Source of the DNA: JBHGBM01 sp041946965
GTDB lineage: Bacteria; Acidobacteriota; Terriglobia; Bryobacterales; Bryobacteraceae
Reading direction: 5' to 3'
Length of the DNA: 48,641 nucleotides
Assembly: GCA_041946965.1 (NCBI GenBank)
Contig: JBHGBM010000057.1
Span: forward strand, 1-48,641
Every line of letters begins with the position of its first letter. Positions within the stretch are counted from its first letter, which is position 1. The position numbers and the translations under genes were made by a program. This document shows, piece by piece, positions 25,242 through 35,000 of this stretch. The notes under the pieces are model-generated. The model was not told the origin of the DNA, made no database searches, and saw only the letters and a program-made list of their open reading frames with translations.

Positions 25242-26618
25242 TCACTCCTTCGTGGCGGCCAGCGCCACCAGCATTCGCGTAGCGGCATCCACCATCAATT
25301 CGCCCGATCCGGCGCCGCAGCGCGCGCTTTCCGCTTCGTACGCGCCTTCCGGGTAGGCCTTGCGGTTGGGCACGTATCCAACCGAGCCGTTGGCAAGCCC
25401 GGCCACCGCCGTGAACTGGAACGGAGAGGCGCCCTTGATGGCCATGCCCAGCTCGGTGAAAATTTCGCCGGGGAGCGCCACCCACGCCACTTGTTTGCCC
25501 AGCGCGATCACCTGGACTTCGGCCTCCAACGGCTGGCCGTTTCGCTCCGCCACATCCACGATGCGAAACGCGCGCACCAGGTCCATAAACGGCGCCGCGT
25601 TGGGCTTGCCGAACAGCGGCGTAATCTTCCGCGCCCACTCCAGCTCGCCGGGCTTTGTCTCCGGCAGCGGAAGCCGCAGGATCTCGCTGCGCACCCTCGG
25701 CGGGCCCGCTTCCACTTCCTGCAAGCGCTTCATGGTCCGCAAGACCTCGGCCGCCAGCACCGTGCCGATGCGGGCGGCCTCCCCGTGGCCTTTCTGCGGG
25801 TCGCGCGTGCTCACGTCAACGTGGTTGAGGTTGCCCGCGCAGCCGATGGTGAACATGGTGAGCATGTCCGGCCCCCTGACGGCCGCCAGCAGTTTCGAGA
25901 GCGTGTACGCGTAATCCGCGGAATACTCCGTGCCCCCCACGGTGTCCAGATGCATCGCGTAGTTCACATAGGCGGCCAGCGGCTTGCCTGCGGCGGTCTG
26001 GAAGTACATCACCGGGACGCCGTCGTCGATAGGCCCCGCGGGCCGCACGATGTTGGGGTTCAGCTTGCCGGGGTTCCAGCCCACGCTGCCGTTTTTCATG
26101 TGATAGCGGCGGTTGAAGGTGAGGGAAGGTTCGTGTCCCAGGCCCGCCGAAACGCGCGCGGGCTGAAGCGCCGCGCCGGCCAGCCGGATGCTCTCCGCGA
26201 TCCTGCCGGGCAGGCTCTCCGCGTAAGTCTTGGTCAGGCGGAGCATCTCGCCTTCCAGGTTGTAGCGGGTGCGGCCTCCCAGGATCACCGGCCCGGTATG
26301 GGTGTGGGTGGCGCTGATCATCACGTCCGCGCCTCGCACTATGCCGCCGGCGTCGATCGCCTTGCGGGCCGCCTCGATGATTTCCCGCGGCAGGCCCGAA
26401 ACGTCGCACGCCACGATGCCGGCCTTCTGGCCGTTGCTCTCCAGCACCAGCGCCTTGGCGTAAAGATCGTCATGCACCCCATCGGCGGCGCGGTTGTAAT
26501 AATAGCCCGACATGGCGACGCCGGAGGGCGGCGTTATCTTTACCGCCGCCGCGCCCACCCGCAGCTCGGCCCCCTGCGCCATCAGCCCGCAACTCAACGC
26601 GACCACAATCCAGCGCAT
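25242..26618 (-). CDS. Neutral/alkaline ceramidase-like hydrolase, secreted (copy 2)
   Basis: 458 residues with signal peptide (RWIVVALSCGLMAQGA). VGAAAVKITPPSGVAMSGY opens the neutral-ceramidase N-terminal domain. The zinc motif SATHTHTGP has His105 and His107, and another His lies in NYAMHLD. The ending is shorter than in classical ceramidases (which have an extra C-terminal domain), so the true substrate may be another amide or ester. ATG 26618 follows AGGAGATGACG; ATG 26624 is less well spaced. It lies 16 bp after copy 1. Confidence 0.88.
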   Translation of the reverse strand: MRWIVVALSCGLMAQGAELRVGAAAVKITPPSGVAMSGYYYNRAADGVHDDLYAKALVLESNGQKAGIVACDVSGLPREIIEAARKAIDAGGIVRGADVMISATHTHTGPVILGGRTRYNLEGEMLRLTKTYAESLPGRIAESIRLAGAALQPARVSAGLGHEPSLTFNRRYHMKNGSVGWNPGKLNPNIVRPAGPIDDGVPVMYFQTAAGKPLAAYVNYAMHLDTVGGTEYSADYAYTLSKLLAAVRGPDMLTMFTIGCAGNLNHVDVSTRDPQKGHGEAARIGTVLAAEVLRTMKRLQEVEAGPPRVRSEILRLPLPETKPGELEWARKITPLFGKPNAAPFMDLVRAFRIVDVAERNGQPLEAEVQVIALGKQVAWVALPGEIFTELGMAIKGASPFQFTAVAGLANGSVGYVPNRKAYPEGAYEAESARCGAGSGELMVDAATRMLVALAATKE

Positions 26619-26634
26619 CGTCATCTCCTGTGAT

Positions 26635-28146
26635 TCACTCCAGCTCCGGCGGCACGTTCCCGTACGGCCACGGGGCCTTGTAGGGCGGTGCCATGGGAGC
26701 CTCCGGAATGGGCGCCGGCGTGAGCTGCCGCGCCAGCTCCACGCCCGCCCGAACCATTCGCGTCCCGGCGTCGGGCGCCAGGTTCGTGTACGCGGTGAGG
26801 CGTGTTTCGTAGCCTCCTCCGCGCGGTCCGAGGGCTTCCTCGGTAGGCACGTAGCCCACGCAGCCGTTGGCCAGTTCCACCGGACAGGTGAGCTTGAACG
26901 GGCTGCCGGACTTGATCTCCAGCCCAAGCTGGCAGAACATTTCGCCCGGCGCCGCGACGAAAACCGCCGGCCCCACCTGGATAGCCTGCACCTCCACTTC
27001 CACCACCGGCTCTTTGGCGAGCAGGGCGTCCAGCATCACGGTTTCCTTGGCGAACGTCCATTCGGTGACGCCGCCTTCCTTGGGATCCTGCCTCACCGTC
27101 TCCATCGCCCGCTTGAGTCTTGCCGCGCCCGGCTTGCGCCGTGGAATCCGCAGCATCGTCTGGCGCGCGCCGAGCGGCGGCGCGGCCTCGGCCGCGTACA
27201 TGCTGAGCAGTACTTTCACGGCTTCCGCGCCCACGCGCCCGCCCACCAGCCGGCACCACTGTTCCGCGCCCGGATTGGCGTGCGGGTCGAGGTTGTCCAC
27301 CTGGGTGACGTCACCCGAGAAGCCTTGCAGGAAGACCACTACCGCCTGCGGATCGAGCGCGCCCCGGATGGTCCGCTCGAGGTCGTAGATCCAGTTGGCG
27401 GAGATCCCTCCGGGACTGGTGGTGGCGTGGCAGCAGAAATGCACGACGCAGCCGCGCAGCCGCCCGTCGGACGACCAGCAGCCGATCACGGTGACATCGG
27501 GATCGGTAGGTCCCGCGGCCTCGACGATATCCGGATTGCCCTTGCCGGGGTGGGTCCAGCTTTGGCCGTTCTTCATCCGGAAGCGCCGGTTGTAAGCAAC
27601 CTGGTTCTCCGTGCCGCGCCCGAAGCCGGTGCGCAGCGGCGTGCGGTTCGCGTCCGCGGCGCAAACCGCCTCTACGATTTCGGTCTCGACCAGCTTCAGG
27701 TACGCAGGATTGGCGGCGGAGGATTTCTCGTACGCCAGTTGGCGCACCAGGGGCGAAGCGTGGTCGTACTCGCCGGGCTGGACCATGCCGACCGGCCCGG
27801 ACGAGTGGGAATGTGAGGCGCCCGCCATGACGGCTTCCGGCGGAATGCCGCAGCGCTCCTGGATCTGCCGCCGCGCCGCCAGCACCACGGCGCGCGGAAC
27901 GATCAGCGCATCCACTCCCACCAGCGCGATGCGCCCGCTTCCATCCTGGAATACCGCCGCGCGCACCTTGCACGGATCGTGGATGGAGCGGTGGAACACC
28001 TTCGAATAGCCGCCCGGCTGCTCCATCCCGATTTGCGGTGTGATGTCGCGCTCCGCGAAACCCGCCGTGAGCGGCCCGCCCGCGGCCGGCGCCGCGTGCG
28101 CGGCCGGTGCGGCGGCCACCGTCTCAACGAACTGGCGCCGGTTCAT
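26635..28146 (-). CDS. Neutral/alkaline ceramidase-like hydrolase, secreted (copy 1)
   Basis: 503 residues. The Tat-type leader MNRRQFVETVAA precedes AGFAERDITPQIG, and the zinc motif is GASHSHSSGP (about 109-118); CVVHFCCHATT and WSSDGRLRG follow in the central region. It shares the overall layout of copy 2 but with low similarity, so the duplication is old or the two were recruited separately. Translation begins at ATG 28146 (GTG 28152 also possible) 10 bp after a TonB-receptor remnant, suggesting the pair once formed an operon with an outer-membrane receptor. Confidence 0.88.
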   Translation of the reverse strand: MNRRQFVETVAAAPAAHAAPAAGGPLTAGFAERDITPQIGMEQPGGYSKVFHRSIHDPCKVRAAVFQDGSGRIALVGVDALIVPRAVVLAARRQIQERCGIPPEAVMAGASHSHSSGPVGMVQPGEYDHASPLVRQLAYEKSSAANPAYLKLVETEIVEAVCAADANRTPLRTGFGRGTENQVAYNRRFRMKNGQSWTHPGKGNPDIVEAAGPTDPDVTVIGCWSSDGRLRGCVVHFCCHATTSPGGISANWIYDLERTIRGALDPQAVVVFLQGFSGDVTQVDNLDPHANPGAEQWCRLVGGRVGAEAVKVLLSMYAAEAAPPLGARQTMLRIPRRKPGAARLKRAMETVRQDPKEGGVTEWTFAKETVMLDALLAKEPVVEVEVQAIQVGPAVFVAAPGEMFCQLGLEIKSGSPFKLTCPVELANGCVGYVPTEEALGPRGGGYETRLTAYTNLAPDAGTRMVRAGVELARQLTPAPIPEAPMAPPYKAPWPYGNVPPELE

Positions 28147-28155
28147 GGTCACGTC

Positions 28156-28320
28156 TCAGAACTCGATTCTAGCCCGCAACTGAAGGTTCCGCGGACCGGC
28201 CATCTCGCGCCCGCCCATGCCGCCCTCGCGAAGCTGGTAGGTTCGCGCCACCGAAGCCGGCACCGAGATATTCGAGAACGGAAAATCGAAGATGGGGTGG
28301 TTGGCGATGTTGGTGAACAT
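28156..28320 (-). pseudogene. 3' remnant of a TonB-dependent (Oar-like) receptor gene
   Basis: About 54 codons with FTNIANHPIFDFPFSN and GPRNLQLRARIEF, the typical last strands of the Acidobacteria carboxypeptidase-like/TonB receptors (NHPNF motif and a terminal phenylalanine). The stop is natural, but no receptor sequence is found upstream of about 28330. The rest of the ~1,100-residue gene is missing. Confidence 0.7.
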
Positions 28321-28487
28321 GCGAACAGAAAAACGCGGCTCTAAGCGACGGATTGAGAAGCCGCCTGGCGTTGTACGGGGCGCGCAAGCCATACCGGGTG
28401 CGCCAGTGATCCGGCGAATGGCTTTCACGGAGGCGCCTGGGTGTAAAATCGATGGTGCCCGCAGGCAAGAGCCGAAAGGGGTTAAAC
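28321..28487. other. Intergenic region before the Gfo/Idh/MocA gene
   Basis: It has a TAAAAT -10-like box (28444-28449) with a weak TTTCAC -35, and a GCGGCT/AGCCGC inverted repeat near 28336-28364 with a long loop. AAAGGGG (28477-28482) is the SD of the next gene. Confidence 0.35.
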
Positions 28488-29810
28488 ATGCCGAATAGTG
28501 TTTCGCGAAGAGTGTTCATCGGGGGCGCTGTAGCGCCCATGACGGCGGCTTCTTACAACCGCATTGCTGGCGCCAACGACCGCATACAGATCGGACAGAT
28601 CGGGTGCGGGGACCGCTCGCGGGGCCACCGGAACATGCTCAAGCAGTCGCAGCAGACCGACCCGAATTTCGACCTGCGCAGCGTGTGCGACATCTGGCCG
28701 GTAAACGCCAACAAGGCGGCCGATCATGCCGAAAAACTCTTCGGCAAGCGGCCGAAGATCTACAAGTACTCCGAAGAGATGCTGGCCGACCCTGAACTGG
28801 ACGCGGTCATGATCGCCACCGGCGATCACCAGCACGCGCGCATCCTGGTGGAGGTGGTCAAGGCGGGCAAGGACTGCTACTGCGAAAAGCCCATGGCCAA
28901 CACGCTCGAAGACGCCAAGCTGGCGCGCGACACCGTGAAAGCCTCGAAGCAGGTGGTACAGATGGGCTCGCAGTGGCTTAGCGATCCGTACCAGCACCGC
29001 GTGCGCGAAATGATCCGCGAGGGCAGAATCGGAAAAGTGGTCTCCATCGACCAGAGCTGGAATTTCAACGGGCCGCGCTGGCATATTCCCATGGATCCCG
29101 ATGTCGCCGATATCAAGGAGCAGGACACCGATTGGAAGCGTTGGCTGCTGGGGCGTCCGGAACGGCCCTTCGATCCCCGCGCCTACTTCGAGTTCCGCAT
29201 CTTTAAGGATTTTTCGGGTGGCATCACGGACCAGTGGTACAGCCACGGCTCGGGCCTGGTCCACTTCTACCTGGACACCTTCATCCCGGATGACACCGTG
29301 GCGGCGGGCGGCATCTTTGTCTGGCACGACGTGCGCGAGAACCCCGACACCTTCCAGTGCCTCTCGACCTTCCGCGAAAAGCAGGTGCTCTACAGCTACA
29401 GCACCACTTTCGGCAACGGCTGGGGCGACCACACGATCATCCGGGGCACGCGCGGCACGCTGCACTCGCCCGGCGGCGAGGGCAGCCCTCAGTGGTGGTT
29501 CACGCCGGAGACCCGCAGCGGGTGGCATTCGAATGTCGTGTTCGATACCAAGACCCGCCGCGCCCAGGCGGAACTGGTCACCATTCCGGGCCATCCCGAG
29601 ATACCTCCGCTGAACAACAGCGACGACCTGAAGTACCACACCGACGACTGGTTCAAGTGCATGCGCACTCGCGGCGTTCCCAACGGCAACATCGACACCG
29701 GATTCGGCCATGCGGTCGCGGTGGTCATGGCCACCCGCGCCTATCGCGAAAGCAAGAAGATGTACTGGGACCGGAAGAACGAGCTGATTTTGGATCATCC
29801 GGTCGGATAG
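28488..29810 (+). CDS. Gfo/Idh/MocA-family oxidoreductase, Tat-like leader
   Basis: 440 residues. The leader SRRVFIGGAVAPM precedes the Rossmann domain IQIGQIGCGDRSRGH, the CEKPMANT motif (about 139) and a GFO_IDH_MocA C-terminal region. The family uses bound NAD(P) to oxidise or reduce sugars and cyclitols, often in exported two-step pathways. ATG 28488 has AAAGGGG 5-11 nt upstream. It is 38 bp before the UxuA-like gene and probably in an operon with it. Confidence 0.92.
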   Translation: MPNSVSRRVFIGGAVAPMTAASYNRIAGANDRIQIGQIGCGDRSRGHRNMLKQSQQTDPNFDLRSVCDIWPVNANKAADHAEKLFGKRPKIYKYSEEMLADPELDAVMIATGDHQHARILVEVVKAGKDCYCEKPMANTLEDAKLARDTVKASKQVVQMGSQWLSDPYQHRVREMIREGRIGKVVSIDQSWNFNGPRWHIPMDPDVADIKEQDTDWKRWLLGRPERPFDPRAYFEFRIFKDFSGGITDQWYSHGSGLVHFYLDTFIPDDTVAAGGIFVWHDVRENPDTFQCLSTFREKQVLYSYSTTFGNGWGDHTIIRGTRGTLHSPGGEGSPQWWFTPETRSGWHSNVVFDTKTRRAQAELVTIPGHPEIPPLNNSDDLKYHTDDWFKCMRTRGVPNGNIDTGFGHAVAVVMATRAYRESKKMYWDRKNELILDHPVG

Positions 29811-29848
29811 ATTCTCTGTTCCCGGTCCGCGCCCACGGGAGAAATCGC

Positions 29849-30949
29849 ATGATGAACCGAAGAGAACTGGGGCAGCGCGCGCTCAGCTACGCTGCCGCCG
29901 CATCGTCCGCGTCCGCCGCCGCGCCGAAGCCGGCTGGCAAGTCCCGCAGGAATCTCCTCATGCACGTCGGCGGCGACTACCACTCCGTGGCCGGCTCCGG
30001 CATGGGGTCGAAAGAGAACCTCGAGTACAACCTGCGGTACGGCGTCAGGCACCTGACCGCGCAGATCAGGGGACGCTCCCCGGATGGCGGCTGGGATTTT
30101 GACGAGATCCGGAAGCTGAAGGACGACTGCGGCCAGTACGGACTCACACTCGAAGCCATAAGGATGGACGCCAACTATATCGGGATGCGTCCGGGCGCGG
30201 AGCGCGACCGGCAGCTTGATGTCATTGCCGGCAACATTGAAAAGGCCTCCCGCGCCGGCGTAAAGATCATCACCTATCACTGGACCCTCATCCCGATCAG
30301 GCGCAACCGGCAAGCCACCGGGCGCGGAAACGTGCGGTATGCCGGCTTTAAACTCGAGGACAACTGGAAGGACCTGCCTGTCGGCAAAGCCGGAAAGGTA
30401 AGCTCGGAGGAGTACTGGGAACGCATCGGCTATTTCCTGGAAAAGATCATTCCCACCGCGAAACAGTACGGCGTGAAGATGGCCTGTCATCCTTACGATC
30501 CGCCCGGCCTGCCGTTCGGCTACCAGGGTGCGGAGAATTGGGATTCGCCATCGGTGTTCGCCGCCATCAAGCGGTATGAATCGATCGTGGACAGCCCCTA
30601 CAACGGTTTCCAGTTGTGCCTGGGAACGGCGGCCGAAGGACTCAAGGACCCGAAAACCGGGATCCTTCCGATCGTGAAGTATCTGGGAGGCCGGCGCAAG
30701 CTCTGCCAGGTACATATGCGGAATATCCGCGGCGGGCTCGGCGATTTTCTGGAAGTTTATCCCGATGAAGGCGACATGGATCTATTCCAGGTCATGCGCG
30801 TCCTTCGGGACGTCCAGTTCGATGGCTCCATCTGTCCCGATCACATGCCGCGCCATCCCGGAGATCCGGGAAGCCTCCAGTCGTTCGCCTTCGGCTATGG
30901 CTACATCCAGGCGCTGATTCAGGCGGTCAACTCCGAAGTGCCGGCATAG
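29849..30949 (+). CDS. TIM-barrel sugar enzyme, UxuA/mannonate-dehydratase-like, Tat-like leader
   Basis: 366 residues. After the leader MMNRRELGQRALSYAAA comes a xylose-isomerase-like TIM barrel with LEAIRMDANY, ACHPYDPPG (about 212-220) and ICPDHMPRHPGD (about 330), resembling mannonate dehydratase metal-site motifs. UxuA converts D-mannonate to 2-keto-3-deoxygluconate; an exported relative may act on another sugar acid. GGGAGAA precedes ATG 29849 by 7 nt. The role fits the neighbouring oxidoreductase, which could make the acid or keto intermediate. Confidence 0.82.
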   Translation: MMNRRELGQRALSYAAAASSASAAAPKPAGKSRRNLLMHVGGDYHSVAGSGMGSKENLEYNLRYGVRHLTAQIRGRSPDGGWDFDEIRKLKDDCGQYGLTLEAIRMDANYIGMRPGAERDRQLDVIAGNIEKASRAGVKIITYHWTLIPIRRNRQATGRGNVRYAGFKLEDNWKDLPVGKAGKVSSEEYWERIGYFLEKIIPTAKQYGVKMACHPYDPPGLPFGYQGAENWDSPSVFAAIKRYESIVDSPYNGFQLCLGTAAEGLKDPKTGILPIVKYLGGRRKLCQVHMRNIRGGLGDFLEVYPDEGDMDLFQVMRVLRDVQFDGSICPDHMPRHPGDPGSLQSFAFGYGYIQALIQAVNSEVPA

Positions 30950-30979
30950 GTGAAGGCGGAAACATAGGCCGGAGTTATG

Positions 30980-31396
30980 TTACTCCTTCGACAGCAGCCA
31001 CGCGGCCACCGGCGCTATGAGAATGCCCGCCCAGTGCGCGCCCGTGATGTGCTCTTGGAGGAAAATCCGCGCCAGCACCACCGTGATCAGCGGATAAAGA
31101 TACATGATGGGCGCCGCGACGGATGACTTCGCCCCAGCTTCGAATGCCGCGAAACCCGTTAGCGCGCCGAGCGAATTCAGCACGCCGCCGGCGATGCCCA
31201 GAATGACAACCTCGCGGCTCAGCGTTGCGTCCATCGGGAACACGAACGCGGTGAAGATCGCAATCGGGATAAACGCGGCGGCAAATCCCAGAAACGAGAA
31301 CTGAGTTGTGATGTGGTTCGTGCTCAGCTTCTGGGTGTTGCCGGTAATCCCCCAGCAGGTCAGAGCGAAAATCGAAAGCACCAGCCAGTTGGTCAC
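30980..31396 (-). CDS. Half-size EamA/DMT transporter, subunit B (138 aa)
   Basis: 138 residues with about four or five hydrophobic segments and only one EamA repeat. GVLNSLGALTGFAAFEAGA and SVAAPIMYLYPLITVVLARI match the second half of a classical EamA repeat. Start GTG 31396 lies one base after the stop of subunit A. Single-repeat members probably dimerise to make a full transporter; two adjacent unlike halves suggest a heterodimer. The substrate is unknown. Confidence 0.85.
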   Translation of the reverse strand: MTNWLVLSIFALTCWGITGNTQKLSTNHITTQFSFLGFAAAFIPIAIFTAFVFPMDATLSREVVILGIAGGVLNSLGALTGFAAFEAGAKSSVAAPIMYLYPLITVVLARIFLQEHITGAHWAGILIAPVAAWLLSKE

Positions 31397-31397
31397 A

Positions 31398-31814
31398 TCA
31401 GAGGCTCAATAGATAGATGGCCGCCAGCGCCAGCCCGAGTCCGGCATATTGAAACCGCCGCACTTTTTCCTTCAGCACCAGTACGCCTACCAGCACCGTA
31501 ACCAGCGGCGACAGTGACGTAAGCGGCACGATCACGGACGCGTTGCCTTTCGCCAGCGCCATGAAGAATGCGATGTTGCCGATGCCGCCGAGCAAACCTG
31601 TCACGACGGCGAAAAAGAGTCCCCGCCCGCGCTGCTTTCCGGCGAAGCGCCTGGGCGAAAACAATACAGCGCCGGCCGGCAGCAGAAGCCCGAGGGTGAA
31701 CAGCACCTGGCCGGTGTAGGGTGATGTGCGATTGACCAGGAGTTTCGATTCGAATCCCCACACGCCCCATAACACCGCGGTCAGGAGTGTGTAGACCAGC
31801 CAGGCAGGCATCAT
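31398..31814 (-). CDS. Half-size EamA/DMT transporter, subunit A (138 aa)
   Basis: 138 residues, same length and topology as its partner, with LLGGIGNIAFFMALAKGNAS and IVPLTSLSPLVTVLVGVLVL carrying the EamA signature. ATG 31814 or 31811; no SD is evident. A TGgTAGAAT extended -10 (31870-31878, minus strand) lies about 50 nt upstream. The pair is inserted in opposite orientation among sugar-oxidation genes, so it may import or export their product. Confidence 0.85.
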   Translation of the reverse strand: MMPAWLVYTLLTAVLWGVWGFESKLLVNRTSPYTGQVLFTLGLLLPAGAVLFSPRRFAGKQRGRGLFFAVVTGLLGGIGNIAFFMALAKGNASVIVPLTSLSPLVTVLVGVLVLKEKVRRFQYAGLGLALAAIYLLSL

Positions 31815-31869
31815 GCGAGAGCCCCGAAAGCGCGGCTTGCCTGCGGTTGCGGCATCTCCATGCCGGGCC

Positions 31870-31878
31870 ATTCTACCA
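31870..31878 (-). promoter_or_regulatory. Extended -10 (TGgTAGAAT) for the EamA pair
   Basis: TAGAAT preceded by TGG on the minus strand, about 55 nt before the subunit A start. The -35 is weak, as expected for an extended -10 promoter. Confidence 0.4.
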
Positions 31879-32012
31879 TTGCCTAGACTTTCCGTGACGC
31901 AATCGGCGTCCTGCCACGTCGCTTGGATCGCTTGAAACCATGAGCGCAATCCGCCGTGATAGGATTCGAGCACGGCCATACTAACGACTACATCGGGCCG
32001 TGAGGGAGGCTG

Positions 32013-35000
32013 ATGCGTTCCGCGCTCGTGTTCTTTTTCCTCGGTGTGGCTGCCGCTGCCGCCAACCGGATGGACCTCGCACCGTTCGCGCGGCCGTGCT
32101 GCTCGGAAGACGAGCACCGGCTGCAAACGACTTTCGACTATAAGCATCCCCGCGGCCTGGTTCGAACCGCTGACGGGCGGGGCGTCTACGGCCTTCAGTG
32201 GGCCGAGGAGCGGGATATCTTCGAAGTCGCTTTGCGGTTTGAGAAGCCCTACGACGCCGGCCGTGCGTCGCTCGAATACTGGTTCCGCAACTGGCCGTAT
32301 TCCCCGCCGCGCATGCCGGCCATCGAAGATCCCGTGGACGATCCGTGGCAGGGCCGCTGGATTGCCGCAAGGACCGAGGCCGCGTGCGAAGGGCGCAATT
32401 GCCGGCTGACGTTTTCGCCGCTGGCCGAGCAGGAAAACCCGCTGGCGCGCAATCTCCCCGGCGTTCGCTACCGGCGCGCGATTCGCTTCCGCCTGGTCTT
32501 TCCGGCGGTTGCGATGCCGGCCATCGAGTCCCTTAAAGTCTTCAGTGAATCGGAGATACGCCGTTCGAGTCTGCGTGTGCTCTTCGATGTGGATCGCAAG
32601 CCGCCGGAAAGCCCCGCGCCCAGGCCCGAGTTTCGCGCCTACAACGGGTGGGTTCGTGAGGTGAAACCGGTGGAAGGCGGCGCCACCATTGTGGTGGATG
32701 TGGCGGACCCCCGTCCCTCCGGATCCAACGACGTCACGGTTGTAACGGTCACCCGCGGAAGAGATCGCTTCTCGTTCTCTCCGGCCACCGTCGAAAAGGG
32801 CCCGATGTTCATCCCGGACTACCACGCCTATATAACGCTTGCGAGCGACACAAAACCGTTTTCCCCGGCCGTGGTGAAGAGGGGCGCGCTCATCCGGGAG
32901 CGCCTCGCGCGAGAGCCCGAGCAAAGCTACGAGCGCGCCAGCCGCGAGATCCCCGCGCTCGATCCCGTCGAACGCCAGGGGGACCGTCTCTACCTCCCAC
33001 TGGCGTTTGACGCCAGTTGGCAGAAGTTCGCGTTCGAGTGGGGCGGCAACGTCATGATCAGCAAACGCGGGACGAAGGCGTATGGCCGCGAATTGAGCAG
33101 GCTGACGTGGGCCGGGGACCGCATCCGCTGGAAAATCGGCACGGGCGATCCCGCGGCGTTCCGCCCTAAGTCGGAAGATTCAACTCTATCCGTTCTCGAA
33201 GGCTGCCTGCCGGTGGCAACGGCACGCTGGTCCTCAGCGGGAATCGAATACGAGCAGGAGGCTTTCGCGACGGCTCTCGCCGGTCCGCTGTCGTCGGAAG
33301 ATCCCGCGCGCAACGAGCACACGCCCGCGGTCCTGATGATGCGGATTCGCGCGCGCAACGCCGGTTCGGCGCCGGCGCCCGCGCACCTGTGGCTCCAGAT
33401 GGAGCCGGAGGAAGAACTCGTGTACGGCGGCGGCGTGCTGAGCGCCGATGGCGGCCGCTCCACGCGTGCCCATGTGCGTCCGTTTCCCGGAGGCCGGATC
33501 TCGAGCGGCGGCAAAGGCGTGCATGACGTCGTCTTTCTGGCGCCGGGCGCGGACGCCGTGGCTTTTCTGTCCATCCCCTTCATCCCGGGCCTGACCGCGG
33601 AGGAGCGGATGCGCCTGGCGGCGCTCGACTACCCGGCCGAGCGGGCCCGCGTGGCCGGGTACTGGCGCGCCGTTACGGCGCGGGGTATCGCGTTTCGTGT
33701 TCCCGAAGAGCGGTTCAATGTTTTCGCCAAGGGTCTCATCTGCCGCATTCGCATTTCCGCGACAAAGGATCCGAACAGCGGACTGTATATGGTCCCCGCG
33801 GCCAGCTACAACTATAAGGTCTACGCCAACGAGGCTGCGTTCCAATCACAGTTACTCGATGTGGCCGGGTATCCGGAGTTATCGCAAACCTACCTGAACA
33901 CGTGGCCCGCCGTGCAGGGGTCGAAGCCGTTCCGCGGCACCTTCACGGATCAGGGCGCTGTCTACCACGGCGCTATGACCGCGCCCGATTATGACTACAC
34001 CGCCAGCAACTACAACCTCGATCATGGGACCGTGCTCTGGTCGCTCGTCGAGCACTATTGGATGACGCGCGATCGCGGCTGGCTGGCTAAGATCGCGCCG
34101 AGCCTGAAAAAGGCCGCGGATTGGGTGATCGAACAGCGCAAGCTGACCAAGGTGCTCGACCATGGCGCGCCCTGTGCAGAGTACGGCTTGCTGCCCGCCG
34201 GACACCTGGAAGATAACTCCGACTGGGGCCACTGGTTCTCCGTAAACGCGTACGCCAGCCTCGGCTTGACGGAAATGGCGAAGGCCCTGGCGGACACCGG
34301 CGATCCCGATGCCGCGCGCTACGTCAGAGAGGCCGCGCTCTACCGCTCGGACCTGCGGCGCGCGGTGGACCGGGCCGCCGCCGCCGCCCCCGTGGTCCGC
34401 CTGCGAAATAACACCTGGGTGCCGTATGTGCCCACCCGCGTGTACCAGCGTATCCGGCTGTTTGGGCCGCTTCGCGCCGGCTATTACGCGCGGTATCCGC
34501 AGAACGTGCTTCCTACGTACCGGCTCTCGGCGACTCGCGAATTGCTATACGGCCCGCTCATCCTGGTTGACACGGGCATCTACGACGCCCGGGAGAACCT
34601 GGCGCGATGGATCATCGACGACTGGGAAGACAATACGACCATGTCGGAACCGCTGGGCCTCCACGTCCACGGATGGGTGGACGAAGACCTCTGGTTCAGC
34701 CGCGGCGGCATGGTGTTTCAGGCCAACCTTCAGAATCCGATCCGCGCTTACCTGCGGCGTGGAGAAGCGCGGGCCGCCATTCGCGACCTGTACAACAATT
34801 TTGTGTCGTGCTACTACCCGGCGGTGAACGTCTTCACCGAAGAGTACCGTCAGTGGCGGTCGCCGAGCGGGCCGTTCTACAAGATACCCGATGAAGCAAA
34901 ATTCGTTCACCGCCTGCGCGACATGGTGCTGACCGAGTACGGCGGCGACCTGCTGCTGGCGCCGGCCACGCCGGAGCGGTGGCTGGCCCCCGGCCAGGAG

